A stretch of 60,924 nucleotides of DNA from Solidesulfovibrio fructosivorans JJ]. GTDB taxonomy: Bacteria > Desulfobacterota > Desulfovibrionia > Desulfovibrionales > Desulfovibrionaceae. The notes beneath the pieces are model-generated. The model ran no database searches and was not told where the DNA came from. It was given only the letters and a program-made list of their open reading frames with translations. Location: the NCBI RefSeq assembly GCF_000179555.1, contig NZ_AECZ01000023.1:1-60924 (forward strand), in the 5' to 3' direction. The stretch's first letter is position 1. The number at the start of each line of letters is the position of its first letter. Position numbers and translations under genes: made by a program. Of this stretch, positions 31,130 through 40,900 are shown in pieces.

Positions 31130-31564
31130 ATGCAGAAAATCCCCCTCAACCTGGCGCGGCCGGGTATGATACTGGCCAAGCCCGTGGCCAGACCCGACGG
31201 TATTGCCGTGGCCGCCGCCGGCTCCGAACTTTCCGAAAGCCTTCTTTCCCGCTTCGAGTCCATGGGCGTGGAGCATCTGGTGGTCGAGGGCGAACCGATC
31301 AGCCTCGACGGCCCGGGCGGCGCCTCGTCGTTCGACAAGCGCCTGGAGCGGCTTCCCTTCCTTTTCCGCAAATATCCCGACGACAAGTGGATGGGGCAGA
31401 TCCGGCGGCTTCTGGACAACTATTTCCACATGAAATCGGCTTCCAGCGCGGCCATGCTCGCGGCGGCCAAGGCGGCCAAAGAAACCGAAAACGCCGCGCC
31501 AGATTCGGCCGGAACGGGCGGGTCGGGCGCTTCGGCGGCCAAGGACAGGGGGGCCGCGAAATGA
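31130..31564 (+). CDS. Small protein resembling the N-terminal domain of HD-GYP proteins
   Basis: The gene starts nine bases after dprA with GGAAGGG upstream. The 144-residue product opens IPLNLARPGMILAKPVARPDGIAVAAAGSEL (cut: LARPGMILAKPVARPDG), a pattern like the DUF3391-type segment before HD-GYP domains, then SLLSRFESMGVEHLVVEG. A middle helical part (about 60-105) and an Ala/Ser-rich tail follow. The next gene, overlapping by four bases, codes for the HDOD protein, so this may be a detached regulatory domain that works with it. The assignment of the N-terminal domain is by eye and tentative. Confidence 0.6.
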   Translation: MQKIPLNLARPGMILAKPVARPDGIAVAAAGSELSESLLSRFESMGVEHLVVEGEPISLDGPGGASSFDKRLERLPFLFRKYPDDKWMGQIRRLLDNYFHMKSASSAAMLAAAKAAKETENAAPDSAGTGGSGASAAKDRGAAK

Positions 31565-32400
31565 CCGAGGACCTGCGCACCGAGCGCAAGGACCGCATCC
31601 TGGCCGTGCGCGACCTGCCCACCCTGCCCAAGGTGCTCGAGGAGGTGAGCAAGCTCGTCGAGCGCCCGGATTCCACCACCGAGCAGGTGGCCAAGCTCAT
31701 CAGCATGGACCAGGTGCTTTCGGCCAAGGTCCTCAAGATGGTCAATTCGCCGGTCTACGGCTTTCCCGGCCGCATCAGCTCCATCGGCCACGCCCTGGTG
31801 CTTTTGGGCTTCAACGTGCTGCGCTCGATCATCGTGTCCACCTCGGTTTTCGAGGTCATGACCGAAAACATGGTCGGCCTGTGGGAGCACAGCCTGGGCT
31901 GCGCCATGGCCTGCGGCGCCACGGCGCGCATGCTCGGCTTCAAGGACGCGGAGGAGTATTCCGTGGCCGGGCTGCTGCACGACCTCGGCAAGGTGGTGGC
32001 CACGGTCCAGCTGCCGGACCTCAAGCCCGAGATCGAACGGGTGGTGGCCGAGCGCGACCTCTATTATCTCGATGCCGAGCGCGAGGTGCTGGGCTTCGGC
32101 CACGACCGCATCAACGCCTGGCTGTCCGGCCACTGGAAACTGCCGGCCAACATCAAGGAGGGGCTCACCTACCACCACAAGCCCCACCTGGCGAGCCTGT
32201 ACCCCGAAATGGCCAGCGTCGTGCATCTGGGCGATTTCATGGTGCGGGTCTTCGAATACGGCTTTTCCGGCGACGTCGGCGTGACCTACCTGCGGCCCGA
32301 GGCGCTCAAGATCCTGAAGCTCAAACCCGCCCACGTCGAGAAACTCCTGGATCACCTGTGCGAGCAGTTCGTGGAGATCGCCGACCTGTCGTTCGCCTGA
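31561..32400 (+). CDS. HDOD-domain signalling protein
   Basis: The 279-residue cytosolic protein starts with ATGA overlap to the previous gene. The HDOD domain covers about 10-210: VRDLPTLPKVLEEVSKLVE, LISMDQVLSAKVLKMVNSPV, ISSIGHALVLLGFNVLRSII, then VAGLLHDLGKVVA, which keeps the His-Asp pair of HD hydrolases, and GHDRINAWLSGHWKLP. The C-terminal 60 residues (VVHLGDFMVRVF and onward) complete the HD-like helical bundle. HDOD proteins regulate c-di-GMP, motility and chemotaxis pathways, mostly without proven catalysis. The following gene encodes a diguanylate-cyclase-like protein, which suggests one signalling unit. Confidence 0.88.
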   Translation: MTEDLRTERKDRILAVRDLPTLPKVLEEVSKLVERPDSTTEQVAKLISMDQVLSAKVLKMVNSPVYGFPGRISSIGHALVLLGFNVLRSIIVSTSVFEVMTENMVGLWEHSLGCAMACGATARMLGFKDAEEYSVAGLLHDLGKVVATVQLPDLKPEIERVVAERDLYYLDAEREVLGFGHDRINAWLSGHWKLPANIKEGLTYHHKPHLASLYPEMASVVHLGDFMVRVFEYGFSGDVGVTYLRPEALKILKLKPAHVEKLLDHLCEQFVEIADLSFA

Positions 32401-32406
32401 ACCGCC

Positions 32407-33369
32407 ATGGCAGACACGCCCCTTTGCCTTTTCCCCAGATCCCAGAAAATCATGCTCCTGAGCCCCGATCAGGAGCTGGTGGCCCTTTTCGGCCAGGCTT
32501 TTTCGCCGGACGAGGTCGAGCTGCTCGATAGGCCGTGCGGCCGGGGGGCTATCGAACACCTGTTCAACGACCCGCCGGACCTGCTCGTGGTGGACCAGAA
32601 GCTCGACGACATTCCGGGGCTCGATCTGGTGGCCATGGTCAAAAGCGAGAACGTCTACCGGCAAATGCCCGTGGCCCTGGTCATGGACGAGGCGGCCCTG
32701 GCCGCCCGGGACATCGACTGGTGCGCGACCGAGGTCGACGAACTGCTCACCCGGCCGCTCGACGCCGTCATGCTGCGGGCGCGGGTGTCGCTGACCCTGG
32801 CCCGTGCCTCCCGTTCCCTCGACGCCAATCCCCTGACCAAGTTGCCGGGCAACACCTCGATCATCGGCCGCATCCAGGAGCTCATCGACCGCAAGGAGGA
32901 TTTCGCCCTGGCCTACGCCGACCTCGACTATTTCAAGTCGTTCAACGACAAGTACGGCTTTTCCCGGGGTGACGAGATCCTCATGATGACGGCGCGCATC
33001 ATCGTCAACACGGTGCGGGCCGTGGGCGGCCAGAAGGCCTTTGTCGGCCATGTCGGCGGCGACGACTTCGTCTTTATCCTGCCGCCGGACCGGGTGGAGG
33101 ACGCCTGCAAGGCCGTGGTGGCCAGCTTCGATGATATCGTGCCCCATTTCTACGACGCCGAGGACCGCGAGCGCGGGTTCATCCAGTCCACGGACCGCGA
33201 AGGCAACCGCCGCTCCTTCCCGCTCATGGCCATTTCCATCGCCGTGGTCTTTAACCGTAACGGCCGGCTCACCCACTACGGCGAGGCGTCGCAGACGGCC
33301 ATGACGCTCAAGAAAAAGGCCAAGGAAAATCCCCGGAGCTGCTATGTCCTCGATCGACGCCAGTACTGA
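32407..33369 (+). CDS. Receiver-like plus GGDEF-domain protein (GGDDF variant)
   Basis: The 320-residue protein has an N-terminal receiver-like domain (about 14-130: KIMLLSPDQELVALF, DLLVVDQKLDDIPGLDLV, with Asp58-59 region as phosphoacceptor place) whose acidic pocket is poor (the usual D-D pair reads SPD). A GGDEF domain follows at about 140-310, with DLDYFKSFNDKYGFSRGDEI and GGDDF at 217-221, in which the fourth residue is Asp in place of Glu. GGDDF can still be active in some enzymes. It would make or sense c-di-GMP. It lies six bases after the HDOD gene and overlaps xerD-like by 26 bp. Confidence 0.85.
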   Translation: MADTPLCLFPRSQKIMLLSPDQELVALFGQAFSPDEVELLDRPCGRGAIEHLFNDPPDLLVVDQKLDDIPGLDLVAMVKSENVYRQMPVALVMDEAALAARDIDWCATEVDELLTRPLDAVMLRARVSLTLARASRSLDANPLTKLPGNTSIIGRIQELIDRKEDFALAYADLDYFKSFNDKYGFSRGDEILMMTARIIVNTVRAVGGQKAFVGHVGGDDFVFILPPDRVEDACKAVVASFDDIVPHFYDAEDRERGFIQSTDREGNRRSFPLMAISIAVVFNRNGRLTHYGEASQTAMTLKKKAKENPRSCYVLDRRQY

Positions 33370-34339
33370 AGGGCGGGGGCCCGCCACGCCGGCCCGACCG
33401 GAGACGGTGGCCGCTTTCCTCGATTATCTCGCGGCCCAGAAGGGCTATTCCCCGGCCACCCTGGCCGCCTACGGCGTGGATCTGGATCAGTTCGAGGAAT
33501 TTTTGCGCGGTCGGGGCATAAGCCTCGCCACACCGGAAAAGGTGGCCCGCGAGCACGGCCGGGGCTTTCTGGCCGAGCTGCACCGCCGGCGGGAGGCCAA
33601 GACGTCCATGGGGCGCAAGCTTTCGGCCCTGCGCGGCTTTTTCCGGTACATGCTGCGCAAGAAGCTGGTGGCGGCCGATCCGTTGGCCGGGCTCAAAAAT
33701 CCCAAGACGGACAAACGCCAGCCCAAGGCGCTCAACGTGGACGAGGCCGTGGCCCTGGTCAGCCCGGCCCCGGGCGCGCCGGCCGCCGACGGATCGCGCG
33801 AGGCCTGCCGCGACCTGGCCCTGGCCGAGCTTTTGTACGGCTCCGGGCTGCGCGTGGCCGAGGCCGTGGGGCTCGACCTCGACGACGTGAGTATCGCCCA
33901 GGGCGTGGCCCGGGTCTACGGCAAGGGCGGCAAGGAGCGCTTGGCCCCCCTAAGCGACGCGTCCCGGGAGCGGCTGCGGGAATACGCCATGCGCCGGGCG
34001 GAATTCACCCCCGATCCCCGCGAGCAGGCGTTTTTTCTGGGCTCGCGCGGCGGCCGGCTGAACCGCCGCCAGGCGGCGCGCATCGTCGACGCCCTGGCCA
34101 GGGAGGCCGGCATCGCCAAGCACACCCACCCGCACATGCTGCGCCACAGCTTCGCCACCCATCTGCTCGAATCCGGGGCCGACATGCGCAGCGTCCAGGA
34201 ACTGCTCGGTCACGCGCGCCTCTCCACCACCCAGCGTTACACCCACCTTGAGCTTGCCCGCATCATGCAGGTCTACGACAAGGCCCACCCGCGCTCGGAC
34301 GAAGCGGACTGCGGCCACAGCATCCCGAAAAAAGACTGA
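33344..34339 (+). CDS. Tyrosine recombinase of the XerC/XerD type
   Basis: The 331-residue enzyme probably resolves chromosome dimers at dif. The N-terminal SAM-like core-binding domain is at about 20-105 (FLDYLAAQKGYSPATLAAYG). The catalytic domain has all residues: Arg170 (GSGLRVAEA), Lys197 (GKGGKER), His264 and Arg267 (HMLRHSFATHLL), His290 (LLGHARLSTTQRY) and nucleophile Tyr299. The start (ATG 33344, GGAG upstream) lies inside the end of the GGDEF gene. XerC and XerD cannot be told apart here; the GADMRSVQELLGHA segment is of the XerD kind. A 10-residue C-terminal tail (CGHSIPKKD) is extra. Confidence 0.92.
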   Translation: MSSIDASTEGRGPATPARPETVAAFLDYLAAQKGYSPATLAAYGVDLDQFEEFLRGRGISLATPEKVAREHGRGFLAELHRRREAKTSMGRKLSALRGFFRYMLRKKLVAADPLAGLKNPKTDKRQPKALNVDEAVALVSPAPGAPAADGSREACRDLALAELLYGSGLRVAEAVGLDLDDVSIAQGVARVYGKGGKERLAPLSDASRERLREYAMRRAEFTPDPREQAFFLGSRGGRLNRRQAARIVDALAREAGIAKHTHPHMLRHSFATHLLESGADMRSVQELLGHARLSTTQRYTHLELARIMQVYDKAHPRSDEADCGHSIPKKD

Positions 34340-34423
34340 AACGCCGTCTTTAACCGGGATATTGCCGCAGGGCGGATGTTTCTCTATGGTCGGGCACTTT
34401 ACAATTTCTCGGGAGGACACCTC

Positions 34424-34924
34424 ATGTCGCGCCGCCTGTCGCTTCTGTGTCTGCTGCTGTCTCTTGTCGCCGCTACCGCAACTGCCTGGGCCGGGGAATT
34501 CGACTGCGCCAAGCCGCCCTACGGCAAGCCGCTGGCGGATGTGAATGACCACGACTATTTCGTGAAGTTCATGGAGAAGGATGGCGTCACCTACTACAAT
34601 TATACCGGGCCCTGCCGGCTGGGCGTGCATGAGCGCCTGGCCCCGGTGATCGTCTACGGCGTGGTCGACGGCAAGCTCTATGGTCGCATCATGCGCACCG
34701 AGCACGACAACATCGACATCATCAAGCAGGTGACGACGAAGCTGGCCGGCACGCCCGAGACGGAGACGGAAGGCGACTGGCTGGTGATGTCCTGGGATTT
34801 TCCGGAAAAGAAGATGAAGATGAAGCTCAAGTACAACAATGCGACCAAGGCCACCAAATCGGCTGTCTACTACGAGCCCCTGCGCCCGAAAAATACCGAG
34901 CCCGAGGATTCCCTGAACCGGTAG
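34424..34924 (+). CDS. Secreted periplasmic protein, function unknown
   Basis: GGGAGG lies eight bases before ATG 34424. The 166-residue protein has a signal peptide (about 1-23, ending ATAWAGEF) and a mature part with CAKPPYGKPLADVNDHDYFV, TGPCRLGVHERLAPVIVYGV and VDGKLYGRIMRTE. Two cysteines (in DCAKPP and GPCRLG) may form a disulfide. The C-terminal half is charged and beta-like (WLVMSWDFPEKKMKMKLKY). No enzyme motif is recognised. It is between xerD-like and the convergent addAB genes, with 84 bp before it that may hold its own promoter. Confidence 0.75.
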   Translation: MSRRLSLLCLLLSLVAATATAWAGEFDCAKPPYGKPLADVNDHDYFVKFMEKDGVTYYNYTGPCRLGVHERLAPVIVYGVVDGKLYGRIMRTEHDNIDIIKQVTTKLAGTPETETEGDWLVMSWDFPEKKMKMKLKYNNATKATKSAVYYEPLRPKNTEPEDSLNR

Positions 34925-34959
34925 CGCGTCCGGGGAATGGGGCGCGGTCGTCCCTCGTC

Positions 34960-37900
34960 CTACGTGTCCGAGGCGGCGGCGACGCCGCCCGGGCGCGCCC
35001 CGCAGGCCGGACGGAAATCGCAGTAGGCGCAGCGCCGGTCGTCCGGGCGCGGGGAAAAGCGCGTGGCCATGGACAGGTGGCGCAGCACGAAGGCCAAAAG
35101 CGCCGGCGTCTGGCCGGTGATGGCCTCCTCGCGGGCGCTCTGGTCGCGGCGCGGGCCGAAAAGGGGCTTTTCCCGGCCCGTTTCCTTGAGCTCCACAAAG
35201 GCGGCGTCGGCCGGGGTCTCGCCCTGGCTTGCCGCATACAGCCAGCAGTATAGCGGCAGTTGCAGGCTGCCCACGCGTCTGGCCACGGTCTCGAGCAGTT
35301 CCGGGTCGTCGTCCGGGGCGGTGAACCGGGACAACCGGCCCCACAGCGCCTCATCGTCCCAGAGCGATTGCGTCAAAGCCGGCAGGCCGCCGGTCTTGTA
35401 ATCCAAAATCACGATGCCGTCCTCGCGGCGGTCCACCCGGTCGAGCCGGCCGCCGAGCAGAAAACCGCGCCCGGCCGTCTCGATGCTCGCGGCGAGCTCG
35501 GTTTCGAGGGCCACAGGCGTGGTGCGCGGCAGGCCGGCGGCCATGGCGGCAAGGCGCGTGCGCCCGGCCCGCAGCAAAAGCAGCCGGCCGTCCGGCGGCA
35601 GGGCCTCGTAGGCGGGATGGACGCGAAGGCGCGTTTCGAAAAGATCGGCCAACGCGGCAGCGTCGATGTCCGCCGCGTCGATGTCGCGTCCGAGATAGGG
35701 CGTGAAAAATTCCTTCAGCGTATCGTGGACCACCTGCCCAACAGCCGCCCGGTCGCCTTCCTCGGCCACCTCGGCCAAAGGGGTGAGCGGCGTCAGGTAG
35801 CGGTAGAAAAACCGTAGCGGACAGGTGAGGTAGGTGTCGAGAAAGGTGGCGGACAGGCGCTTTTCGCCGAGGTAGGCGCCCAGGCGTTCGGCCACGGCCG
35901 GGGATTTGGGCATGGCGGCGTCGCCTTCCGGAATGGGGCAAAGGGGCACCGACACCAGGGACACCGGCGCTTCGCCGGGCAGAAGCACCCGGCCGAGGCG
36001 CTTTTCCTCCTCCCACAAAAGCTGTTCCACGAACCGGCTGCGCACCGGCTTGTCCTCGAAAAGGCCCGTGCCCGAGGAACCGGTGCGGTAAAAGACCGTG
36101 ATCTCCTCGGCCCCGAAAAAAAGCCGGTAGATGTTGTAGGCGGCGACCAGGTCGCGCTCGCGGCTGTCCGGGAGTTTCAAAAGCCGCCGCAGGGGATCGG
36201 GCAGGAGCGGTTCGTAGGGCGCGGCCCCGGGCAGCTTGTCCTCCACCGCGTCGAGGACGAACACCCGGCGAAAGGAGAGCAGGCGCGTTTCCAGCACGCC
36301 GAGCACTTGCAAGCCGGTGAGCGGTTCGGCCTCGAACGGGGCCCGCTCGTCGGCCAGGAGCCGGCGCAGCAGGGCGAAAAGCGTTTCGCGGGGCAGGACC
36401 GCGTCGGCCAGCCGGCCGCCGGTCAGGGCCGGGACCACGTTCGTGGCCAAGCGAAAGAGGCACTCGGCGTCGATGAGAAACCGTTCCCAGGCGTCGCCGC
36501 AACGCGCCGGGGCGAGCAGCAGTTCGCACAGTCCGCCCACGGCGTTGCCGAGCGCCCGGGGCGTGTCCACGTCCTCGAAGGCGGTCAGGCACGTCCCCAG
36601 AACCTCCCGGCACAGGGCCAGGGCTTCCTCGGGCGGCGGGGCCTCCTCGTCGCCGAATTCCAGGGTCAGGGGATCGACGAAGGCGCCGCCCTGGCGCAGG
36701 GCCGCCTCCAGGGCGTGGAACACGGCCCGAAGCGGCTCGTCGTCGCCTGTGTGCAGCATCTTGAGGTAGGGATGGCGGATAAGCGCCACCAGCTCGCGCC
36801 AGTGGTAGCGGCCGGCATCCAGCCGCGTTTCCTGGAGGGTGAGGATAGTCTCCAAAAGCCTGGCCAGGGACGAGCGGGCCAGGGGATAGCCCATGGAAAT
36901 GTTGACGTCTTTTCGGGGCAGGATGTGGAGCACCGGGGAGAGCAGGCCGGTGTCGGGCAGCACGATGGCCGTGCCGTCCAGGCCGTCGGCCGCCTGTCCC
37001 TCGGCCAGACAGCCTTCCAGGGCCTTGAGCTGGGCGTGGAGGTCGTGGCCCTCGAAAAAACGCAGCTTCTTGGAGGACAGGTTGGCCGTGCCAGCGCCGA
37101 GCACCAGGGTGGGGCGGTCGGGATCGTCCTTGCGCCGGGCGCGGCGGGCCTTGCCGCCGGTGATGCAGCCGGCCCGGGCGTTTAAGGTCCCGAGCCAGCG
37201 TTTTTGCTCCAGGCAGGCGAAATGCACCCGCGCCCCGGGATTGGCCAGGGCCGGGTCGCCGTGCCAGAGCATCTCCAGGTTTCCCTGGCGCCACAGCGCG
37301 GTGAAAAGCGCCTTTTCCGCTCCCGAGGCCACGGCGAAGCCGCAGGCGAAAATCCGCTTGCCGGCAAGGCGCGCGGCCGCTTCCTTGGCGTTTTCCCCGG
37401 CCAGGGCCAAAAGGAGCCCCGGCGTGGCCAGGCCCGCCTCGAGCATCTTTTCCCGGTACCGGGCGTAGATGGTGCCCAGGCGAGCGAGCAGCGCGGCGGC
37501 GGGCGGCACCACCTGCCCCTCCAGGTATTCCAGGTCCCGGCCGGGCACGTTGTGGCGGAAAAGCTCCTCCATCAGTTCGGCCAGCTCCAGGCCCCAGGGG
37601 AAAAAGCGGGCCATGTCCGTGGGAAACGCCCCGGGTTGGTCCCCGCCCCCGTGCTCCGCGGCGATTTCGCGCACAATGTCGTAGAGGAGCGCCACCCGGT
37701 CGAGGGTGTCGAGAACGGCCGGCGGGGTCGGCATAAACGACGCGCCGACGTCCGCCGCCCAGTCGCCGACGGCCGTGATCTCGGGCAGGAGCACCGGCTT
37801 TGGCAGCTCGGGCATGGCGGCCAGCCGGTCGCACAGGTGCCGCGCCGCCCGGCGTAGGGGGAAGATGACCAGCGTGTCGCGGAAATCGCCGCCGGTCGCG

Positions 37901-37968
37901 GCCACGAGCCGTTCGGCCACGGCTCCGAAAAATTCCTCGGTCCAGGGAATGACGCCGACGGGTTTCAC
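34960..37968 (-). CDS. addB: AddB-like nuclease/helicase subunit with 4Fe-4S site
   Basis: The 1002-residue partner of AddA in double-strand-break processing starts at GTG 37968, overlapping the addA stop by four bases (GTGA). The N-terminal two-thirds is a degenerate helicase that lacks a Walker A motif, as in AddB/RexB scanning subunits. The C-terminal third is a PD-(D/E)xK nuclease (VVHDTLKEFFTPYL; DRVDRREDGIVILDYKTGG, with Asp and Lys of the active site). Cys716 (YLTCPLRFF) with Cys980, Cys983 and Cys989 (CAYCDFRPAC) reproduces the C...CxxCx5C iron-sulfur staple of AddB. Downstream ends 35 bp from a convergent gene. The call as AddB, not a lone PD-nuclease, rests on the pairing with AddA. 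Confidence 0.88.
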   Translation of the reverse strand: MKPVGVIPWTEEFFGAVAERLVAATGGDFRDTLVIFPLRRAARHLCDRLAAMPELPKPVLLPEITAVGDWAADVGASFMPTPPAVLDTLDRVALLYDIVREIAAEHGGGDQPGAFPTDMARFFPWGLELAELMEELFRHNVPGRDLEYLEGQVVPPAAALLARLGTIYARYREKMLEAGLATPGLLLALAGENAKEAAARLAGKRIFACGFAVASGAEKALFTALWRQGNLEMLWHGDPALANPGARVHFACLEQKRWLGTLNARAGCITGGKARRARRKDDPDRPTLVLGAGTANLSSKKLRFFEGHDLHAQLKALEGCLAEGQAADGLDGTAIVLPDTGLLSPVLHILPRKDVNISMGYPLARSSLARLLETILTLQETRLDAGRYHWRELVALIRHPYLKMLHTGDDEPLRAVFHALEAALRQGGAFVDPLTLEFGDEEAPPPEEALALCREVLGTCLTAFEDVDTPRALGNAVGGLCELLLAPARCGDAWERFLIDAECLFRLATNVVPALTGGRLADAVLPRETLFALLRRLLADERAPFEAEPLTGLQVLGVLETRLLSFRRVFVLDAVEDKLPGAAPYEPLLPDPLRRLLKLPDSRERDLVAAYNIYRLFFGAEEITVFYRTGSSGTGLFEDKPVRSRFVEQLLWEEEKRLGRVLLPGEAPVSLVSVPLCPIPEGDAAMPKSPAVAERLGAYLGEKRLSATFLDTYLTCPLRFFYRYLTPLTPLAEVAEEGDRAAVGQVVHDTLKEFFTPYLGRDIDAADIDAAALADLFETRLRVHPAYEALPPDGRLLLLRAGRTRLAAMAAGLPRTTPVALETELAASIETAGRGFLLGGRLDRVDRREDGIVILDYKTGGLPALTQSLWDDEALWGRLSRFTAPDDDPELLETVARRVGSLQLPLYCWLYAASQGETPADAAFVELKETGREKPLFGPRRDQSAREEAITGQTPALLAFVLRHLSMATRFSPRPDDRRCAYCDFRPACGARPGGVAAASDT

Positions 37969-40900
37969 GAAGCGGCCTCCACGGGCCTGCAGACCCGCTT
38001 GTCGAGATAGACGAGAAGCCCTTTCGCCGGCAGTCCGGCCCGGCCGGGCAGGGCGCTTGCCAGGCGCAGATAGCGGGAAACCTGGGTTGCGTGTTCGGGG
38101 TCTTCATGGCCGGTCTTGAAGTCGAGCACCAGGGTGTGCTTCGGTCCGGCGAAAAGCAGGTCCGGCCGGTGGCGCGCGCCGTCCGCGTCCATGAGTTCGC
38201 GCTCCAGGAGACCTTGGGCCAGGGCCTCCCGGCAGTCGGGCAGGCCGGCCAGCCAGACCAGCATGTCCGTAAATTCCCCGGCCAGCCGGTCGCGAAGGCC
38301 CGCATCCAGGCGCTCCCCGCCAAGGGCCGTGGCCGCGGCGCGCCGGGCGGCGGGCGTCGGGTCGGCCGGGTCATGGCCCAGGCGGGCGAAGGTTTCGGCG
38401 GCCAGGTGGGCCAGCTCGCCGCGCCGTTTTTCGGAAAAGCGCAGGCTGTCGCGGATATCGCGGGCCACGTTGCGGTAGACCTTGAGGCGCGGCAGCCAGG
38501 CCATGGGCGCGTCCACGGCGATGACTTCCGGGACTGTCGCGGCGCGGCGGCCCCCCTCGGCCGTTTCCCCGTCGGCCGGGGCTTCGGGAGCGGCAACCGG
38601 GCAGGCGCGGGCAGCGGCTTGCGGCGCGTCGGGCAGGCTCCCCAGTCGGATGGGCCCGCCTCCCGCCGGATCGTGCCCGAAGGCTTCGAACAGGATGGCC
38701 AGGGCCTTGGGCAGGGGATAGCGCGAATCCTCGCGCAGCTTGCCGTAGCCCGGCACGAAGGCGTGCAGCTCCACCTCCGGCCGGGTCCAGGCCACGTAGA
38801 GCAGGTGCAGTTGCTCGGCCAGCTCGCGGGCCCGGCGCAGGGCATGGTCCGGGCCGAGCCCGGGCATGTCCGGGGCCAGCACCTCGCCTTCCTCCACGTG
38901 GCCGACCACGAGGTCCGCCTGTCCGGCCTTGCCCGTGAAATGGTGGAACGGCACGACCACGGCCGGGAACTGGAGCCCCTTGGCCTTGTGGATGGTCATG
39001 ACGCGCACGGCGTCGATATTTTCCGGCTGGGGCACCTTCTCGTCCGAGCCGAGCTCGCGCCAGAAGTCGAGAAAGGCGGCGATGGAGCCGTAGCCCTTGC
39101 TTTCGGCCAGATGGGCGATTTCCAGAAAGCGGCGGATGAAGGCCTCGTCGCCGGGGCGGCGCTCGAGCAGCCTGTAGCCGGCCACGATCTCGCGCAACAG
39201 GTCGTAGGGCGCGGCCAATCCGGTCTGGCGCTGGTAGGGGCGGATCAGCCGGTCCCAGACGTCCGGCCAGCGGGCGCGAAAGGCCAGGGACAGCGAACCC
39301 CGGTGGGGCAGGCCCGTGACCCATTCGGCCAGTTCGTCGCGGCCGATGCCGGCGATGTCGCCAAAAAGCTCGCGCCCGGAGACGAAGGCGAAAAAGGACA
39401 GGCTGTCCGGCGGAAAATCCAGAAAGGCCAGCAGGGCGGCGAGCTGGCGGATGAGCGGATGTTCGGCCAGAAGCAGGCTGTTTTCGGTCACCACCGGGAT
39501 GCCGGCCCGGATCAGCCAGTCCGCCACCCGGCCGGCCTGGGGATTGGAGCGCGTCAAGACGGCCACGCCGCCCGGTCCGTGGCGCGGGACGAGTTCGTCG
39601 GCAAGCAGGCGCACGAGCGCTTCCCGGGCCGCCTCCTCGTATTCGCCGGCCGAGGTCCCGGTCAGGGCGCTTATGCGCACGTGGCCCTGGGGGCCGTGGT
39701 AGTCGTCGGGCAGGCTCTGGCGGGCGTCGGTGAAGGCTTGCCCCAGCGCGGCCGCGAGCTGCGGCGCGGCGGAGGCCAGATTCGGGCCAAGCAGGGCGGC
39801 GGCCACGCGGTCCGCCGTCTCCGGATCGGCCAGGGGGGCGAAAAAACGGTTGTTAGCGCCGACCACCACCGGGGCGCTGCGCCAGTTGACGGGAAGTGTC
39901 TGGCGCGTGACGCCCTCGGTCACCCGGGAAAGTTCGTCGTCGGCCGGGGCCTCGTCGAAAAGGGCCGCGTCGCCGCCGCGCCAGCCGTAGATGGCCTGCT
40001 TGACGTCGCCGACGAGATAGAGGCTGCCCCCGCGCGCCAGGCATTCCAGGGCCAATAGCCGCAGCACCCGCCACTGGTCCCGGGCCGTATCCTGGAATTC
40101 GTCGATGAGGATGTGGGCCAGGCCGGCCCCCAGCCGGCACCAGGCGTCGGGCACGCCCATGTCGCCGCCGAGCCGGCCGGCCACCAGGCGCGGCCACTGG
40201 GAGTGGGGGAGCTTTCGCATCTGGGTGAGGTACGTGGGATAGTCTTCCAGAAGCGCCCCGGCCAGGGCGACGAAGGGGGCCAGCCCCATGGCCGCGCGCA
40301 GGGCCGGCAGTTCGCGGTCGCAGGCGGCATGGGCCGCCTGGATCTCGGCGTACAGGCGCTCGAGCTCGGGCGTGACCGCGTCGCGGCTGGCCTTGAGCAT
40401 GCAGTCGGCAAGCGTCGCCTTGCCGGCGTAGGCGGACTGGGGGGGGGCGTCGGCTTGGGCGGCTTCGCGGCATTTGCGCAGAAAGGCCAGGAAGTTGGCA
40501 TTGGCCTTGAGCCCGGCCGCGTCCAGGGCGGCGAACATGGCCCCGGCCGCGTTGGCCAGCCGGCCGATGCGCCGCTCGAGGCCCAGGCGCAAAGTCTCGG
40601 GCTCGGCCGGATGGACGAGCGGCTCGGCCAGGATCTTTTGGGTGACGGCCAAGATCCGCTCCCGAAAGGGGGCCATGGGCAGAAAACCGGACGCGCCCTG
40701 GAGCAGCGCCGCCGCCGCGTCGCCGAAAAGCCGGGCCAGTCCCGGGTCCTCGGGCAGCCGGGCGGCCAGCCGGTCGTAGACGTCGGAAAGAAGCTCCGCG
40801 TCGTTGAATGCCGGCTCGAAGTCCGGGCGCAGGCCGAGGTCCAGGGCGAAAATGCGGGCCAAAAGGAACAGCAGGCTGTCGATGGTGCGGATGTTGAGGC

